Part shown: in pieces, positions 35,759-44,460 of the stretch
How positions within the stretch are numbered: position 1 is the stretch's first letter
Layout: every line of letters begins with the position of its first letter
Source: Bacteroidota bacterium
GTDB taxonomy: Bacteria; Bacteroidota; Bacteroidia; Bacteroidales; VadinHA17
Direction: 5' to 3'
DNA: 64,000 bases
Assembly (NCBI GenBank): GCA_018262715.1
Contig: JADFDS010000004.1
Coordinates: 1 to 64,000 of the forward strand
Notes under the pieces: model-generated
Seen by the model: the letters and a program-made list of their open reading frames with translations, nothing else
Database searches by the model: none
What the model was told of the DNA's origin: nothing
Position numbers and translations under genes: made by a program

Positions 35759-36460
35759 ATGGAAATCACCATAAAGGAATTTATTAAAGGAGCGCAGGAG
35801 GCTCAGGGTCTGACAGTTATCATTGATGTCTTCCGGGCCTTCAGCACCGCATGCTATGCCTTTGACAGCGGCATAAACCGTCTTCTCGACGTTGCCACGC
35901 CTGAGGAGGCATTTGCACTAAGGGATAAACTAAAGGCTGAGGTAATTATTGCAGGTGAACAGGATGAAAAGAAACCTGCCGGATTCGACTACGGAAACAG
36001 TCCGACCGAGATGCTGACAGGCTCAGTTGCCGGCAAGACGATGATACACTGTACCACGGCGGGAACCAAAGGCATAATCAACGCCGCCGGAGCAACGGAA
36101 ATCCTCGGGGCCGGACTGGTAAACGCAGGGGCGGTCGCCTCATACATCTCAATGATCAGGCCCGAGAAGGTTACCCTCGTTGCCATGGGCTACAGGGCCC
36201 TTGAATCGGCAGAGGAAGACATGCTCTGCGCGAGGTACATAAAAGACGTGCTCGAAGGTCGCGAAAGCGACATATCAAAGGAAACAGAGGCACTGAGGAA
36301 GGGATCGGGAAGCAGGTTCTTCAACCCGGCTAATCTTGACTTCAGCCCTCCTACCGACTTCTTCCTCTGCACTGACCTGAACCGTTTCAACTTTGTGCTC
36401 AGGGCTGTCATCACCGCCGGCGGATACGCCGAGATTCTAAGGATCAGCATGGATCACTGA
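35759..36460 (+). CDS. 2-phosphosulfolactate phosphatase family (ComB-like)
   Basis: This 233-aa protein matches the ComB family of Mg-dependent phosphatases that make sulfolactate in coenzyme M synthesis. The hallmarks IDVFRAFSTACYAF, GEQDEKKPAGFDYGNSP and the TTAGTKGI block are present. Bacteroidota do not make coenzyme M, so here it may take part in another sulfonate route, or act on a different phospho-ester. No sulfolactate genes are nearby. The ATG at 35759 has no strong ribosome-binding site. Confidence 0.85.
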   Translation: MEITIKEFIKGAQEAQGLTVIIDVFRAFSTACYAFDSGINRLLDVATPEEAFALRDKLKAEVIIAGEQDEKKPAGFDYGNSPTEMLTGSVAGKTMIHCTTAGTKGIINAAGATEILGAGLVNAGAVASYISMIRPEKVTLVAMGYRALESAEEDMLCARYIKDVLEGRESDISKETEALRKGSGSRFFNPANLDFSPPTDFFLCTDLNRFNFVLRAVITAGGYAEILRISMDH

Positions 36461-36623
36461 AACTTACGATGCTGCAGAGCGGAACAGCGGAAAACTGAAA
36501 ACAGCTGCCCTGTGACTGAGAAACACAAGAAAACCAAAGGTCTCCCCGTTGATGTGATGACTGCCACCGCCACACGAAATGGCAGGATAATTGTATATTG
36601 AATACGGTGATAATCATTTTCAG

Positions 36624-38051
36624 ATGAAATTCAGACTCCCGAACCTTATACTGCCCCTGGCTTTTGCAGCACTGACAACCGCTGCCAGCAGCCAGACCGG
36701 CCACTCCTTAACAGTAACGGCACAGGACGCTCCCTCAGTCAAGCTAAGGCTTGCATATCACGTCGGCAACCAGCAGTATGTACGCGACAGCCTTGTAACG
36801 GACTCCGGCGGCAGGGGAAGGTTCATGGGAAGTGAGAGACTGCCTGCAGGGGTCTATATGATTGTCCTGCCTGACAATCTCTTTTTCGAGTTCCTGATTG
36901 ACGAGGACCAGTTTTTTGACATCCGGTTCAGCAAGAGCGATCCGGTTGCCACCATCTCCTTCAGTGGTTCCGAGGAGAACACCAGTTTTGTGGCGTACCA
37001 GAGGAAATGGAAATCACTTCAGGAGGAGGCAATGAAAATAAACGGCAGGCTTGGCGGGCTACAGGCCGGAAGCCCGGAGGCATCAGCCGCAAGAAAAGAG
37101 CTCACGGACCAGGAGAAGAAGATGAAGCAATACCTGAAGGAGACTGCCGAAGCCAACAAGGGAACGCTTCTCGGTGCGATAGCATGGTCAGTGATACCTG
37201 TCGAGACTCCTGCAGCAACAGTGCCTCCCGGCACGAATAATCCCGACTCTGTGACGCGCCTTATCTCTTATCTTTATTACAAGGATCACTTCTTTGACCA
37301 CATTGATTTTTCCGAGCCCGGCCTGATCCGAAGTCCCGTTCTTGGCGGAAAACTTGACCAGTTCTTCAGGCAGGTGGTGGTACAGATGCCTGACTCGATC
37401 AATAAGGAAGCCGACAGGCTTCTTGAGAAGAGTGCTGTTGACAGTGCCATGTTCCAGTATGTTGCTGTATGGCTGATGAACAGGTATGCCTCAAGTGAGA
37501 TCATGGGTCATGATGCCGTTGTGGTGCACCTGGCTGACAGGGTATATCTTGCAGGAAAAGCGCCATGGGCTGCAGAAGAGTATGTTTCAGACCTCAGAAA
37601 GAGAATTGAACGGCTGAGGCCCAACCTGATCGGCATGAAGGCCCCGGAGCTCCTCATGGGATCATTTGCCGGTCATTATGTCTCATTGTACGACGTCAAG
37701 GCTGATTTCACGATATTGTATTTCTGGGAACCTGATTGCGGGCATTGCAAGGAGTCAACACCGCTGTTAAAAGAATATTATGACATGAACAAAGCTTCGG
37801 GAATCGAGGTATTTGCCGTCTGTACTCATCATGACCGAGAAAAATGGGAGAGATATATAGTCGACAATGGCCTGACATGGATCAACGGATGGGATCCTGA
37901 GCGGATGAGCAGGTTCGACTCCCTTTACAATGTTGAATCCACACCAATGGTGTATATCCTCGACCGCGACAAAAAGATCATAGCAAAGCGGCTCTCGGTG
38001 GAGGATATCCCTTCATTTATCGATACCTACCGGAAATACCAGGCTCATTGA
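36624..38051 (+). CDS. Exported thioredoxin-like protein (redoxin with DUF5106-like N-terminal region)
   Basis: This 475-aa protein has a signal peptide (MKFRLPNLILPLAFAALTTA) and a long N-terminal beta/helical region, including a lysine/glutamate-rich helix near residues 130-190. The C-terminal TlpA/ResA-like domain has the active-site CGHC (in EPDCGHCKESTP). It probably reduces disulfides outside the cytoplasmic membrane. The layout matches Bacteroidota DUF5106/redoxin proteins. Its 3' end overlaps the convergent btuD gene by 7 nt. Confidence 0.85.
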   Translation: MKFRLPNLILPLAFAALTTAASSQTGHSLTVTAQDAPSVKLRLAYHVGNQQYVRDSLVTDSGGRGRFMGSERLPAGVYMIVLPDNLFFEFLIDEDQFFDIRFSKSDPVATISFSGSEENTSFVAYQRKWKSLQEEAMKINGRLGGLQAGSPEASAARKELTDQEKKMKQYLKETAEANKGTLLGAIAWSVIPVETPAATVPPGTNNPDSVTRLISYLYYKDHFFDHIDFSEPGLIRSPVLGGKLDQFFRQVVVQMPDSINKEADRLLEKSAVDSAMFQYVAVWLMNRYASSEIMGHDAVVVHLADRVYLAGKAPWAAEEYVSDLRKRIERLRPNLIGMKAPELLMGSFAGHYVSLYDVKADFTILYFWEPDCGHCKESTPLLKEYYDMNKASGIEVFAVCTHHDREKWERYIVDNGLTWINGWDPERMSRFDSLYNVESTPMVYILDRDKKIIAKRLSVEDIPSFIDTYRKYQAH

Positions 38052-39052
38052 TCATTACCCGGCAGATCCGTGACCAGGTCATAGAGTGACCCGTATCGTT
38101 TTTCATTGCTTCCATCGCTGACCACCCACTCTGTCATGTGACCTCTCTCATATATTTTTACGATACGCGGAGCATCAGGATCGGTTGTGTAGCCGCATCT
38201 GGCGAGAGCCCTTGTCGTAAGCTTTGCCGCCTTTCCCCTTCCCTCAAGCGCAATGGTGTTCTGTCTGCCCCTGATAAAGCTGAATGTCCCGTCATTGACG
38301 CTGAATGAGAGCAGCGGGCTTTCGAAAGCTCTGGCCAGGCTGCCCGTGAGCATCAGGTCTTCGGGAGCTCCCTCGGTTACCCCGTCACCGGTCATCAGCC
38401 ATATCCTGTCGGCCTCATTTATTGCCGTATCAAGGTCATGTGTCGAATAGATCACACATTTCCCCTTTTCCCGCGTCAGGCGGCGGAGAAGACTTACTAT
38501 TCCATATCTCGAGGGGAGGTCAAGGAAGGCAGTAGGCTCATCCATTACCAGCAGCCCGGTGTCCTGTGCAAGTGAACGTGCTATAAGTGTGCGCTGTTTT
38601 TCGCCGTCGGAGATGCTGTCTATGCTCCTATCCCCCAGGGCAGCAATACCGGTAGCCTCCAGTGCGGCAATGACAGCTATATTGTCAGATTCTGTCCGGG
38701 TACCTATCCAGTTTGTATACGGGAATCGTCCAAGGGCCACGACGTCACGGACCCGTATATTCCGTACAGCCACCGGCTCGGTGGAGACGAAGCTGACAAT
38801 CCTGGGCAGCTGTGACGATCCGGTTTCGTGAAGTGTCCTGCCGTCAAGCATGACCTCGCCAGCAAGGGCAGGCTGCAGCCCTACCAGTGTCCGTAGCAGT
38901 GTGCTCTTGCCTGTGCCGTTGCGGCCAATGAGTGCCACCAGTTCGCCGCGGCGTGCCCGGAGCGATAGATCCTTCATAACCGAGATGGTTTTCTTCCGCA
39001 TATAACCTATCTCCAGGTCACGTGTTTCCGCTATTACTCCTCCTCTTCTCAT
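38045..39052 (-). CDS. btuD: Cobalamin ABC transporter, ATP-binding subunit
   Basis: This 335-aa ABC ATPase has Walker A GRNGTGKST, a variant signature SDGEKQ, Walker B LLVMDEPTAF and the switch histidine in YSTHDLD. A C-terminal extension of about 85 residues follows the ABC core (from about residue 250), beyond ordinary BtuD. The ATG at 39052 shares one base with the permease stop. Context (riboswitch, btuB, btuG, btuF, btuC) makes cobalamin the likely substrate; iron-siderophore is the family alternative. Confidence 0.85.
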   Translation of the reverse strand: MRRGGVIAETRDLEIGYMRKKTISVMKDLSLRARRGELVALIGRNGTGKSTLLRTLVGLQPALAGEVMLDGRTLHETGSSQLPRIVSFVSTEPVAVRNIRVRDVVALGRFPYTNWIGTRTESDNIAVIAALEATGIAALGDRSIDSISDGEKQRTLIARSLAQDTGLLVMDEPTAFLDLPSRYGIVSLLRRLTREKGKCVIYSTHDLDTAINEADRIWLMTGDGVTEGAPEDLMLTGSLARAFESPLLSFSVNDGTFSFIRGRQNTIALEGRGKAAKLTTRALARCGYTTDPDAPRIVKIYERGHMTEWVVSDGSNEKRYGSLYDLVTDLPGNDQ

Positions 39053-40086
39053 CAGAACCTCCTCCCAAGACCCGCTTTGCCCAGAATGATCCATAATACC
39101 ACCGGGATGCCTATCAGTGATGTGACGGTATTTACCGGTATCACGTGCCCGCCGCCCGGCATCACCGAGATGATGTCACTCAACAGCAGAATCACTGCTC
39201 CTGTCAGTGCGGTGGCAGGCATCAGTATGCGATGGTCAGCTGTGCCGAAGAGCAGCCTGGCTATATGTGGCACGGCTACCCCGATAAAGGCCAGCGGCCC
39301 GCAGAAGGCTGTCACACTCCCGGCAAGTATGCTTGCCGACGCCAGCAGAATAATGCGTGTTCTCTGCATTCTCACACCCACCGTCCTTGAGAATGTCTCA
39401 CCCATCAGTATGGCATTGAGTGGTTTCACCATGGTAAACGCTATGGCCAGTCCGGCAGCGGTGGCAAGGGCGAGGGCCCTGATCTGCGGATAAGAAATAT
39501 TGCCGAGGTTGCCCATCGTCCAGATCACATAGGTACGAAGCATCACTTCGTTGCTGAAGTACTGCATCAGGCTCACTACTGCCGAGATGGCGCTGGCCAG
39601 AAGCATGCCGACTATCAGTACTGTCATTATATCGCGCATGCGTGCCGATACCGCCATGATAATTATCATTACGGCTCCGGCGCCGGCCCAGGCAGCAAGT
39701 ATCACTCCCCACCCGGCAAGAATGCTCCCCTCAGCCAGGGTGAAAAGCGGGGTGAGCGTCAGCAGCGTGAGGGCTACGCCCAGGCCGGCGCCGGAGCTTA
39801 CACCCATCACGTCAGGACCGGCAAGCGGATTTCTGAACAGCGTCTGCATAAGCAACCCGCTGACTGACATGGCAGCGCCGGCAAGAACAGCTGTAAGAGC
39901 CTTCGGAAGACGAAACTGCATCACAATAATCTCATCTCCGGCGGGCCCGCTGCTGAAAAGAGCCTTTAAAACATCTGAAGCAGCCATCTGCGTACTGCCA
40001 ATCAGCATATCTGCCATGAACAGGATAAGCGTCAACAGGAAGAGACCTGCCATCGAAACCGCAATCCTTGTGCTACCCTCCCTCAT
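39052..40086 (-). CDS. btuC: Cobalamin ABC transporter, permease subunit (FecCD/BtuC family)
   Basis: This 344-aa permease has about ten hydrophobic helices and the FecCD motifs RLPKALTAVLAGAAMSVSGL, TLFRNPLAGPDVMGVSSG and FCGPLAFIGVAVPHIAR. It imports cobalamin together with BtuD and BtuF. The start codon overlaps the btuF stop by 4 nt, and its stop shares a base with btuD, so translation is coupled. Confidence 0.88.
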   Translation of the reverse strand: MREGSTRIAVSMAGLFLLTLILFMADMLIGSTQMAASDVLKALFSSGPAGDEIIVMQFRLPKALTAVLAGAAMSVSGLLMQTLFRNPLAGPDVMGVSSGAGLGVALTLLTLTPLFTLAEGSILAGWGVILAAWAGAGAVMIIIMAVSARMRDIMTVLIVGMLLASAISAVVSLMQYFSNEVMLRTYVIWTMGNLGNISYPQIRALALATAAGLAIAFTMVKPLNAILMGETFSRTVGVRMQRTRIILLASASILAGSVTAFCGPLAFIGVAVPHIARLLFGTADHRILMPATALTGAVILLLSDIISVMPGGGHVIPVNTVTSLIGIPVVLWIILGKAGLGRRF

Positions 40087-41219
40087 TCCAGCTTCCTGTA
40101 GTAGAATTGCACATATCCCGGCATCAGTTCAGGGTGAATTATCGATACCAGGTCACTGAGAAGCAGATCAGGTCTCACCACGGCACTCTCCCAGTAGTCA
40201 TTGCCTCCTTCTTCCGTGACTCTCCTGCGGTTGTTCCACACCTTCCCTTCGCTGAAAAGCGGGAGAGAGGCCAGGCGGGGGTCAGCGGCAGCTATCCCGG
40301 CCAGATTCTCTGCGGCCCCCGGGTTGATCCACAGTTCAGCCTCCGCAGCCCTCCTGAAAACTGATTCTACTGAGAAAGGCACTGAATTGGGACCGGTCAT
40401 ATCACTGTAGATGTAATGACCTCCTGCATCCTCAATAAGCCTGCCGATATAGGAATCTGATGGTGAAACATACCATACATCCTCCCACGGTGCACCCAGA
40501 AGCACATCCGGACGACTGGTTATGCCGTTCCTCACCTTATCTGCCAGCTCCCGGTACGCACCTGAGACACGGATGAAAATACTGTCAGCCCGCTGCTCCC
40601 TGCCGGTAAGCAGGCCGAAAAGCCTTATCCATTCACACCTGGAGAGAGGGTGTTCCTCAAGATAATCAGCATTGTAGAAGACCTTCACCCCTGTTTCGGA
40701 AAGTCTGGAAGTGTTCCCGGTGGAGGGATCAGCAACGCCATAGGCCATCAGCAGATCAGGTTCCAGCGAAATGACCAGCTCCTTGTTCAGGCTCCCCTCA
40801 TAACCCACATCACGGATTGTGCCTCTGCGCAGACCTTCCAGAACAACAGAATCATAGATCAGCGACGAGCCGGAGATTCCTGCAATCAGGCTGTCAGCCC
40901 CAAGCGCCCGCATCATTGCAATGTGAGTTGTAGACATGCATATCATTCTCCTCACCGGTATCCTGATTGTCTGAGTCTCCCTTATATCTGAGGGCACTGC
41001 GGAGTCACGCGGGATGAGATACCAGACGTGCTGTATTCCGGGTGAATTCTGCCAGGGTTCGCTGACGGTAACCCTGAAATAATTCTTTTCTTTTTCAATG
41101 GTCAACCTTCCTGCAACAGGATTGTCAACGCCGGATCCCGATGCCTGATTGTTTCCCGCATTGCGGCACGAGGAGAGGACCAGTGCCGCTGCGATAACCG
41201 ACACGAGAATCCTGGTCAC
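40083..41219 (-). CDS. btuF: Cobalamin ABC transporter, substrate-binding lipoprotein
   Basis: This 378-aa type III substrate-binding protein is exported as a lipoprotein (lipobox LVLSSC, lipidated C18). The mature part has two lobes with the family segments MSTTHIAMMRALGADSLIAG and ELVISLEPDLLMAYG. The gene starts with GTG, and GTGA overlaps the stop of the upstream protease, pointing to translational coupling. It delivers B12 from the periplasm to BtuC/BtuD. Confidence 0.87.
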   Translation of the reverse strand: MTRILVSVIAAALVLSSCRNAGNNQASGSGVDNPVAGRLTIEKEKNYFRVTVSEPWQNSPGIQHVWYLIPRDSAVPSDIRETQTIRIPVRRMICMSTTHIAMMRALGADSLIAGISGSSLIYDSVVLEGLRRGTIRDVGYEGSLNKELVISLEPDLLMAYGVADPSTGNTSRLSETGVKVFYNADYLEEHPLSRCEWIRLFGLLTGREQRADSIFIRVSGAYRELADKVRNGITSRPDVLLGAPWEDVWYVSPSDSYIGRLIEDAGGHYIYSDMTGPNSVPFSVESVFRRAAEAELWINPGAAENLAGIAAADPRLASLPLFSEGKVWNNRRRVTEEGGNDYWESAVVRPDLLLSDLVSIIHPELMPGYVQFYYRKLE

Positions 41220-43390
41220 TCCGTACCGGTTTTTACGAGGGTGCCTGAGTAAAAAACCGAGTCAGCCCTCAGACCGTAGTGGTAAATCCCGGGCGCCAGC
41301 CCCGGTAATGGTACTGTGAGCTCGCCCGGGAAGATATTCCTGTACTCACCTGTCGATACTACTCTCCCGACATTGTCATATATCGTAAGGGTTGTGCTGG
41401 TCACTCCCCTTTCGGTAAGTATGAATGTCACCTCTGAGGCGAAAGGATTCGGATAAACCTTCAGGTCTGTAGTCTCCTGTTCAGGGTCTTCAAGCTGGTT
41501 AAGTACGGTGTTTTCAACCATTACAGCCTTGATCCCGAGCGAAACAGCCATCGGGAACGAAGGATGCTGGGTGAACGGCTTCCATGCTGAACCGCTATAG
41601 AAGTAAGCTGTATTCTGCGACGGCAGGGCCCATGGTGCCGACCGTGCCACGGCAAACTGAGTCTGCGGCTGGTTCAGCGGATTTTTGTAATAGACAGTGT
41701 AGCCGGCATAAAATGATCCTGTCACCTTTATGGTCCTTCCGAAATCGACTTCCAGTACTGAGCCACTCACGGCCTCGTTGATCCGGAGTTTTCTGGTGGC
41801 TATGACGCTGCCCGGAAGAGCGCCTCCGTTCCATATATAAAAGCGAACCGAGTCGGCAACATTGATGAATGATGAAGCGGAGACCTGCAACCTGAGCCAG
41901 GCTATCTCACCGGTTCCTGAGAAAGGAATATACTCTGCATACCTGGTAAGCACATCAGAATTGTTGCCGGTGGCAAGGCCCCATCCGGGGGATGAGTATG
42001 CGTCAGTTGTGCCGGGGTCGTTCACCGGTATACCTCCGATGGTATCTGACCTGGAGAGGTTATATCCGTAGGGATCACGGCCGCTGACCAGTGTGGCGCC
42101 CGTGCCTGCCGGATCAAGCCATGGCCTCAGATGACCGGAGGAGACCGTCGTTATATTGAACATTCTGATCAGTTTGGCATAATAGTCGTTTGCAGGATCA
42201 TCACAGGTAGCCGCTCCTCCGGTAAGGGTTCCCCTTAGCCTTCCGTTCTGGTCGAACAGCGGCGCTCCCGACGATCCTCTCTCGGTTGTCCCCAGATCCC
42301 ACCTGAGCACACGCCAGAATCCTGCCGCGACAAATCCCTCCACAGGATATGACGCTGTGACCGGGGCGTTATCATCAATTGAAAGCTTCATCACATCCCC
42401 CTCGGGGTGATGGAGGGTAAAGGTATTGGTCGGGGTTGTGGCCGTAATATCCCAGCCGGTGAAATATGGTCTTGCGACCAGTGACGGGAACTGGTTCAGT
42501 TCCACAAGGGCGAAATCTATCTCAGGATTGGTGGCTCTCAGCTCCGACCCGGTAAGGGTGTAGGTGTTGGTCATGTCCGGTCCGGCGCAGGAGGGACTCC
42601 GGTAATTGAGGACAAACACCGTATTCGTTGCATGGCTCTGATTCTCAATGCAATGATTTGCCGTGATCAGGTAAGCCCTGCTTACGTTTCCTGTATTGTT
42701 TACCATAACACCGGTACAGAGCTCGGTCCCTGCCACCAGGAGACGAACCACTGAGCGGGAAGCAGTCAGATAGAGGGGATTGGTTGAACAGTTGAGGTCA
42801 ATCTCGCAGTCGTCTGAGTGTCCGTAATAGAAATCCTTTATTCCATCAGGACTGAAGAAGCCTGTGAAATCATGAGCCACCTGCGTCACCCCCACCGAGT
42901 TTTCAGGAATGCGGGTACCGGGGAAGTGGCATTCCAGTACCAGCCTTTCCCCCGGAACAGGCATAACCGGCATGGAGAGGGTGCCGGAAGTACTCTCTCC
43001 GGTGAATGCTCCCCGCACTATCTGCCTGTCGTGATCATAAACATAGATATAGGCTCCCCGGGGCAGGTTATAAGGTGAAAGGATGACATTTAACGAAAGT
43101 GCTCCCTTTGAGGACACAGGCAGTACCCATATGGTTTCTGATCCTCTCGTGGCAATGAATCCGGAGTTGAACGGGGTGAGGCTGACTTCAACCGGAATGG
43201 CAAACCGGAATGGCTGATCCTTTGGCTGGTTCACTGCGCGCATAGCCTCGGCATGCTGCGGATCAACACTGATCTCATGCCACTTTCCGATCTCCGGAAA
43301 GAGAGGACTGCCTGAGGGGAACTCCGGTTGCCCGCACACGAGAAGCGATGCGGAGAGGCTTACAATGGCTATGAGAATTAGTCTCTTCAA
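41216..43390 (-). CDS. Secreted trypsin-like serine protease with T9SS C-terminal sorting domain
   Basis: This 724-aa protein has a signal peptide, a trypsin-like core with H246 (TANHC), D292 (PEIDFALVEL) and S374 (TERGSSGAPLF), and a type IX secretion sorting domain at the end (VYPNPFASEVTF ... GIYHYGL). It is therefore secreted or anchored at the cell surface. The overall plan resembles lysyl endopeptidases. The only plausible start before the signal peptide is a TTG at 43390, a weak start. It lies between btuG and btuF and overlaps btuF by 4 nt. A role in freeing B12 from carrier proteins is positional inference. Confidence 0.8.
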   Translation of the reverse strand: MKRLILIAIVSLSASLLVCGQPEFPSGSPLFPEIGKWHEISVDPQHAEAMRAVNQPKDQPFRFAIPVEVSLTPFNSGFIATRGSETIWVLPVSSKGALSLNVILSPYNLPRGAYIYVYDHDRQIVRGAFTGESTSGTLSMPVMPVPGERLVLECHFPGTRIPENSVGVTQVAHDFTGFFSPDGIKDFYYGHSDDCEIDLNCSTNPLYLTASRSVVRLLVAGTELCTGVMVNNTGNVSRAYLITANHCIENQSHATNTVFVLNYRSPSCAGPDMTNTYTLTGSELRATNPEIDFALVELNQFPSLVARPYFTGWDITATTPTNTFTLHHPEGDVMKLSIDDNAPVTASYPVEGFVAAGFWRVLRWDLGTTERGSSGAPLFDQNGRLRGTLTGGAATCDDPANDYYAKLIRMFNITTVSSGHLRPWLDPAGTGATLVSGRDPYGYNLSRSDTIGGIPVNDPGTTDAYSSPGWGLATGNNSDVLTRYAEYIPFSGTGEIAWLRLQVSASSFINVADSVRFYIWNGGALPGSVIATRKLRINEAVSGSVLEVDFGRTIKVTGSFYAGYTVYYKNPLNQPQTQFAVARSAPWALPSQNTAYFYSGSAWKPFTQHPSFPMAVSLGIKAVMVENTVLNQLEDPEQETTDLKVYPNPFASEVTFILTERGVTSTTLTIYDNVGRVVSTGEYRNIFPGELTVPLPGLAPGIYHYGLRADSVFYSGTLVKTGTE

Positions 43391-43428
43391 TTGCCTGAGG
43401 TTAAAGCTCTAAAATTAGCAAAAAGTAG

Positions 43429-44460
43429 CTAATCCTTCATATAATGCATATAACCGGGGATTATGCCCGCCTGTTCGGTGTCAATTAGTTCTCCCCTGCT
43501 GTTGTAGATCAGCAGGTCTCCCTTCTGCTGGTAATCAATGGCATCAGTGACTGCCACCATGCCCCGCGGGCCTGCAATAAGCTTATAGAACAACCTGTCG
43601 CCGGCCGGGATAAAAACCCCGGACGGCAGTGCATCTGCAGTCACCTGCATTCTCCTGACCCCTTCATCGAGGTAGTAGAGGGTGTCGCCTGCCGCATTGC
43701 AGGTGAGTGATGAGGGATTGTCATCAACAGTGCGGAATTGCAGTTCAGCCTCCTTTTCAAGAGTGGAGGTATTAATTCTCACAATCCTTGGAATCTCTTC
43801 ACCCTGCCAGCCCCCGGTGCAGAGTACCCACAGCTTCCCGTTGCAGTCAAGAACCATGCTCTCCGGCTCGAGTCCGACGCTTATGGTCCTGATCAGATTG
43901 CCGGTGGCCAGGTCCGTGACGGTGATGGTGCTTCCTGCTGACCAGTGAGCCGCAAAGAGCCTGCCGGCCGAGATGACCATCGCCTCTGTTGATGAACCAA
44001 CCTCGATTTCATCAGATACTGCCATTCCGTCAAGGTCCAGAACCTTGATCCCTCCGTCCTGCAGGCTGCTGATGTATCCTTTCATTTCGTTTATCACCAT
44101 CTGCCTAGGAGAGGCAAGGCCGGTGACAGTACCGAGGCTCTCCATGGTTGCCATGTCAATTGCTTCTATTGTTCCGGAGTTGTTGACAACTATGTAGCCC
44201 ATGCTGCCCTCAACCGCCATGAATGAGGGTATGTCACCCAGCGCCCTCCCGTTCACGGTACCAAAAAGATCATTGTAAATCTCCCCGGTCTCAAGGCTGT
44301 AAAATGAGATCGTGCCGTTTCCGGCCAGATAGTTTCCTTCATTAAGTACAAAGAATCCCTCTCCCTCAGGGTAAGAGGCCGGCTTCTCCTGTGGTTCACA
44401 GGCTGAAGCAAGCAGTAAAGTCAAAGCGGTAATGATCTTACAGTACGTTTTCATTTTCAT
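43429..44460 (-). CDS. btuG: BtuG-like surface lipoprotein beta-propeller
   Basis: This 343-aa protein is a lipoprotein (lipobox ASAC, C21) with a seven-bladed YncE-like beta-propeller (DUF5074-type). Its repeats such as GYISSLQDGGIKVLDL and MVLDCNGKLWVLCTGGW are visible. In Bacteroides, BtuG proteins bind cobalamin with very high affinity and cap BtuB. The gene overlaps the btuB stop by 23 nt and lies in a riboswitch-controlled B12 locus, which supports this role. An ATG at 44454 is an alternative start. Confidence 0.83.
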   Translation of the reverse strand: MKMKTYCKIITALTLLLASACEPQEKPASYPEGEGFFVLNEGNYLAGNGTISFYSLETGEIYNDLFGTVNGRALGDIPSFMAVEGSMGYIVVNNSGTIEAIDMATMESLGTVTGLASPRQMVINEMKGYISSLQDGGIKVLDLDGMAVSDEIEVGSSTEAMVISAGRLFAAHWSAGSTITVTDLATGNLIRTISVGLEPESMVLDCNGKLWVLCTGGWQGEEIPRIVRINTSTLEKEAELQFRTVDDNPSSLTCNAAGDTLYYLDEGVRRMQVTADALPSGVFIPAGDRLFYKLIAGPRGMVAVTDAIDYQQKGDLLIYNSRGELIDTEQAGIIPGYMHYMKD

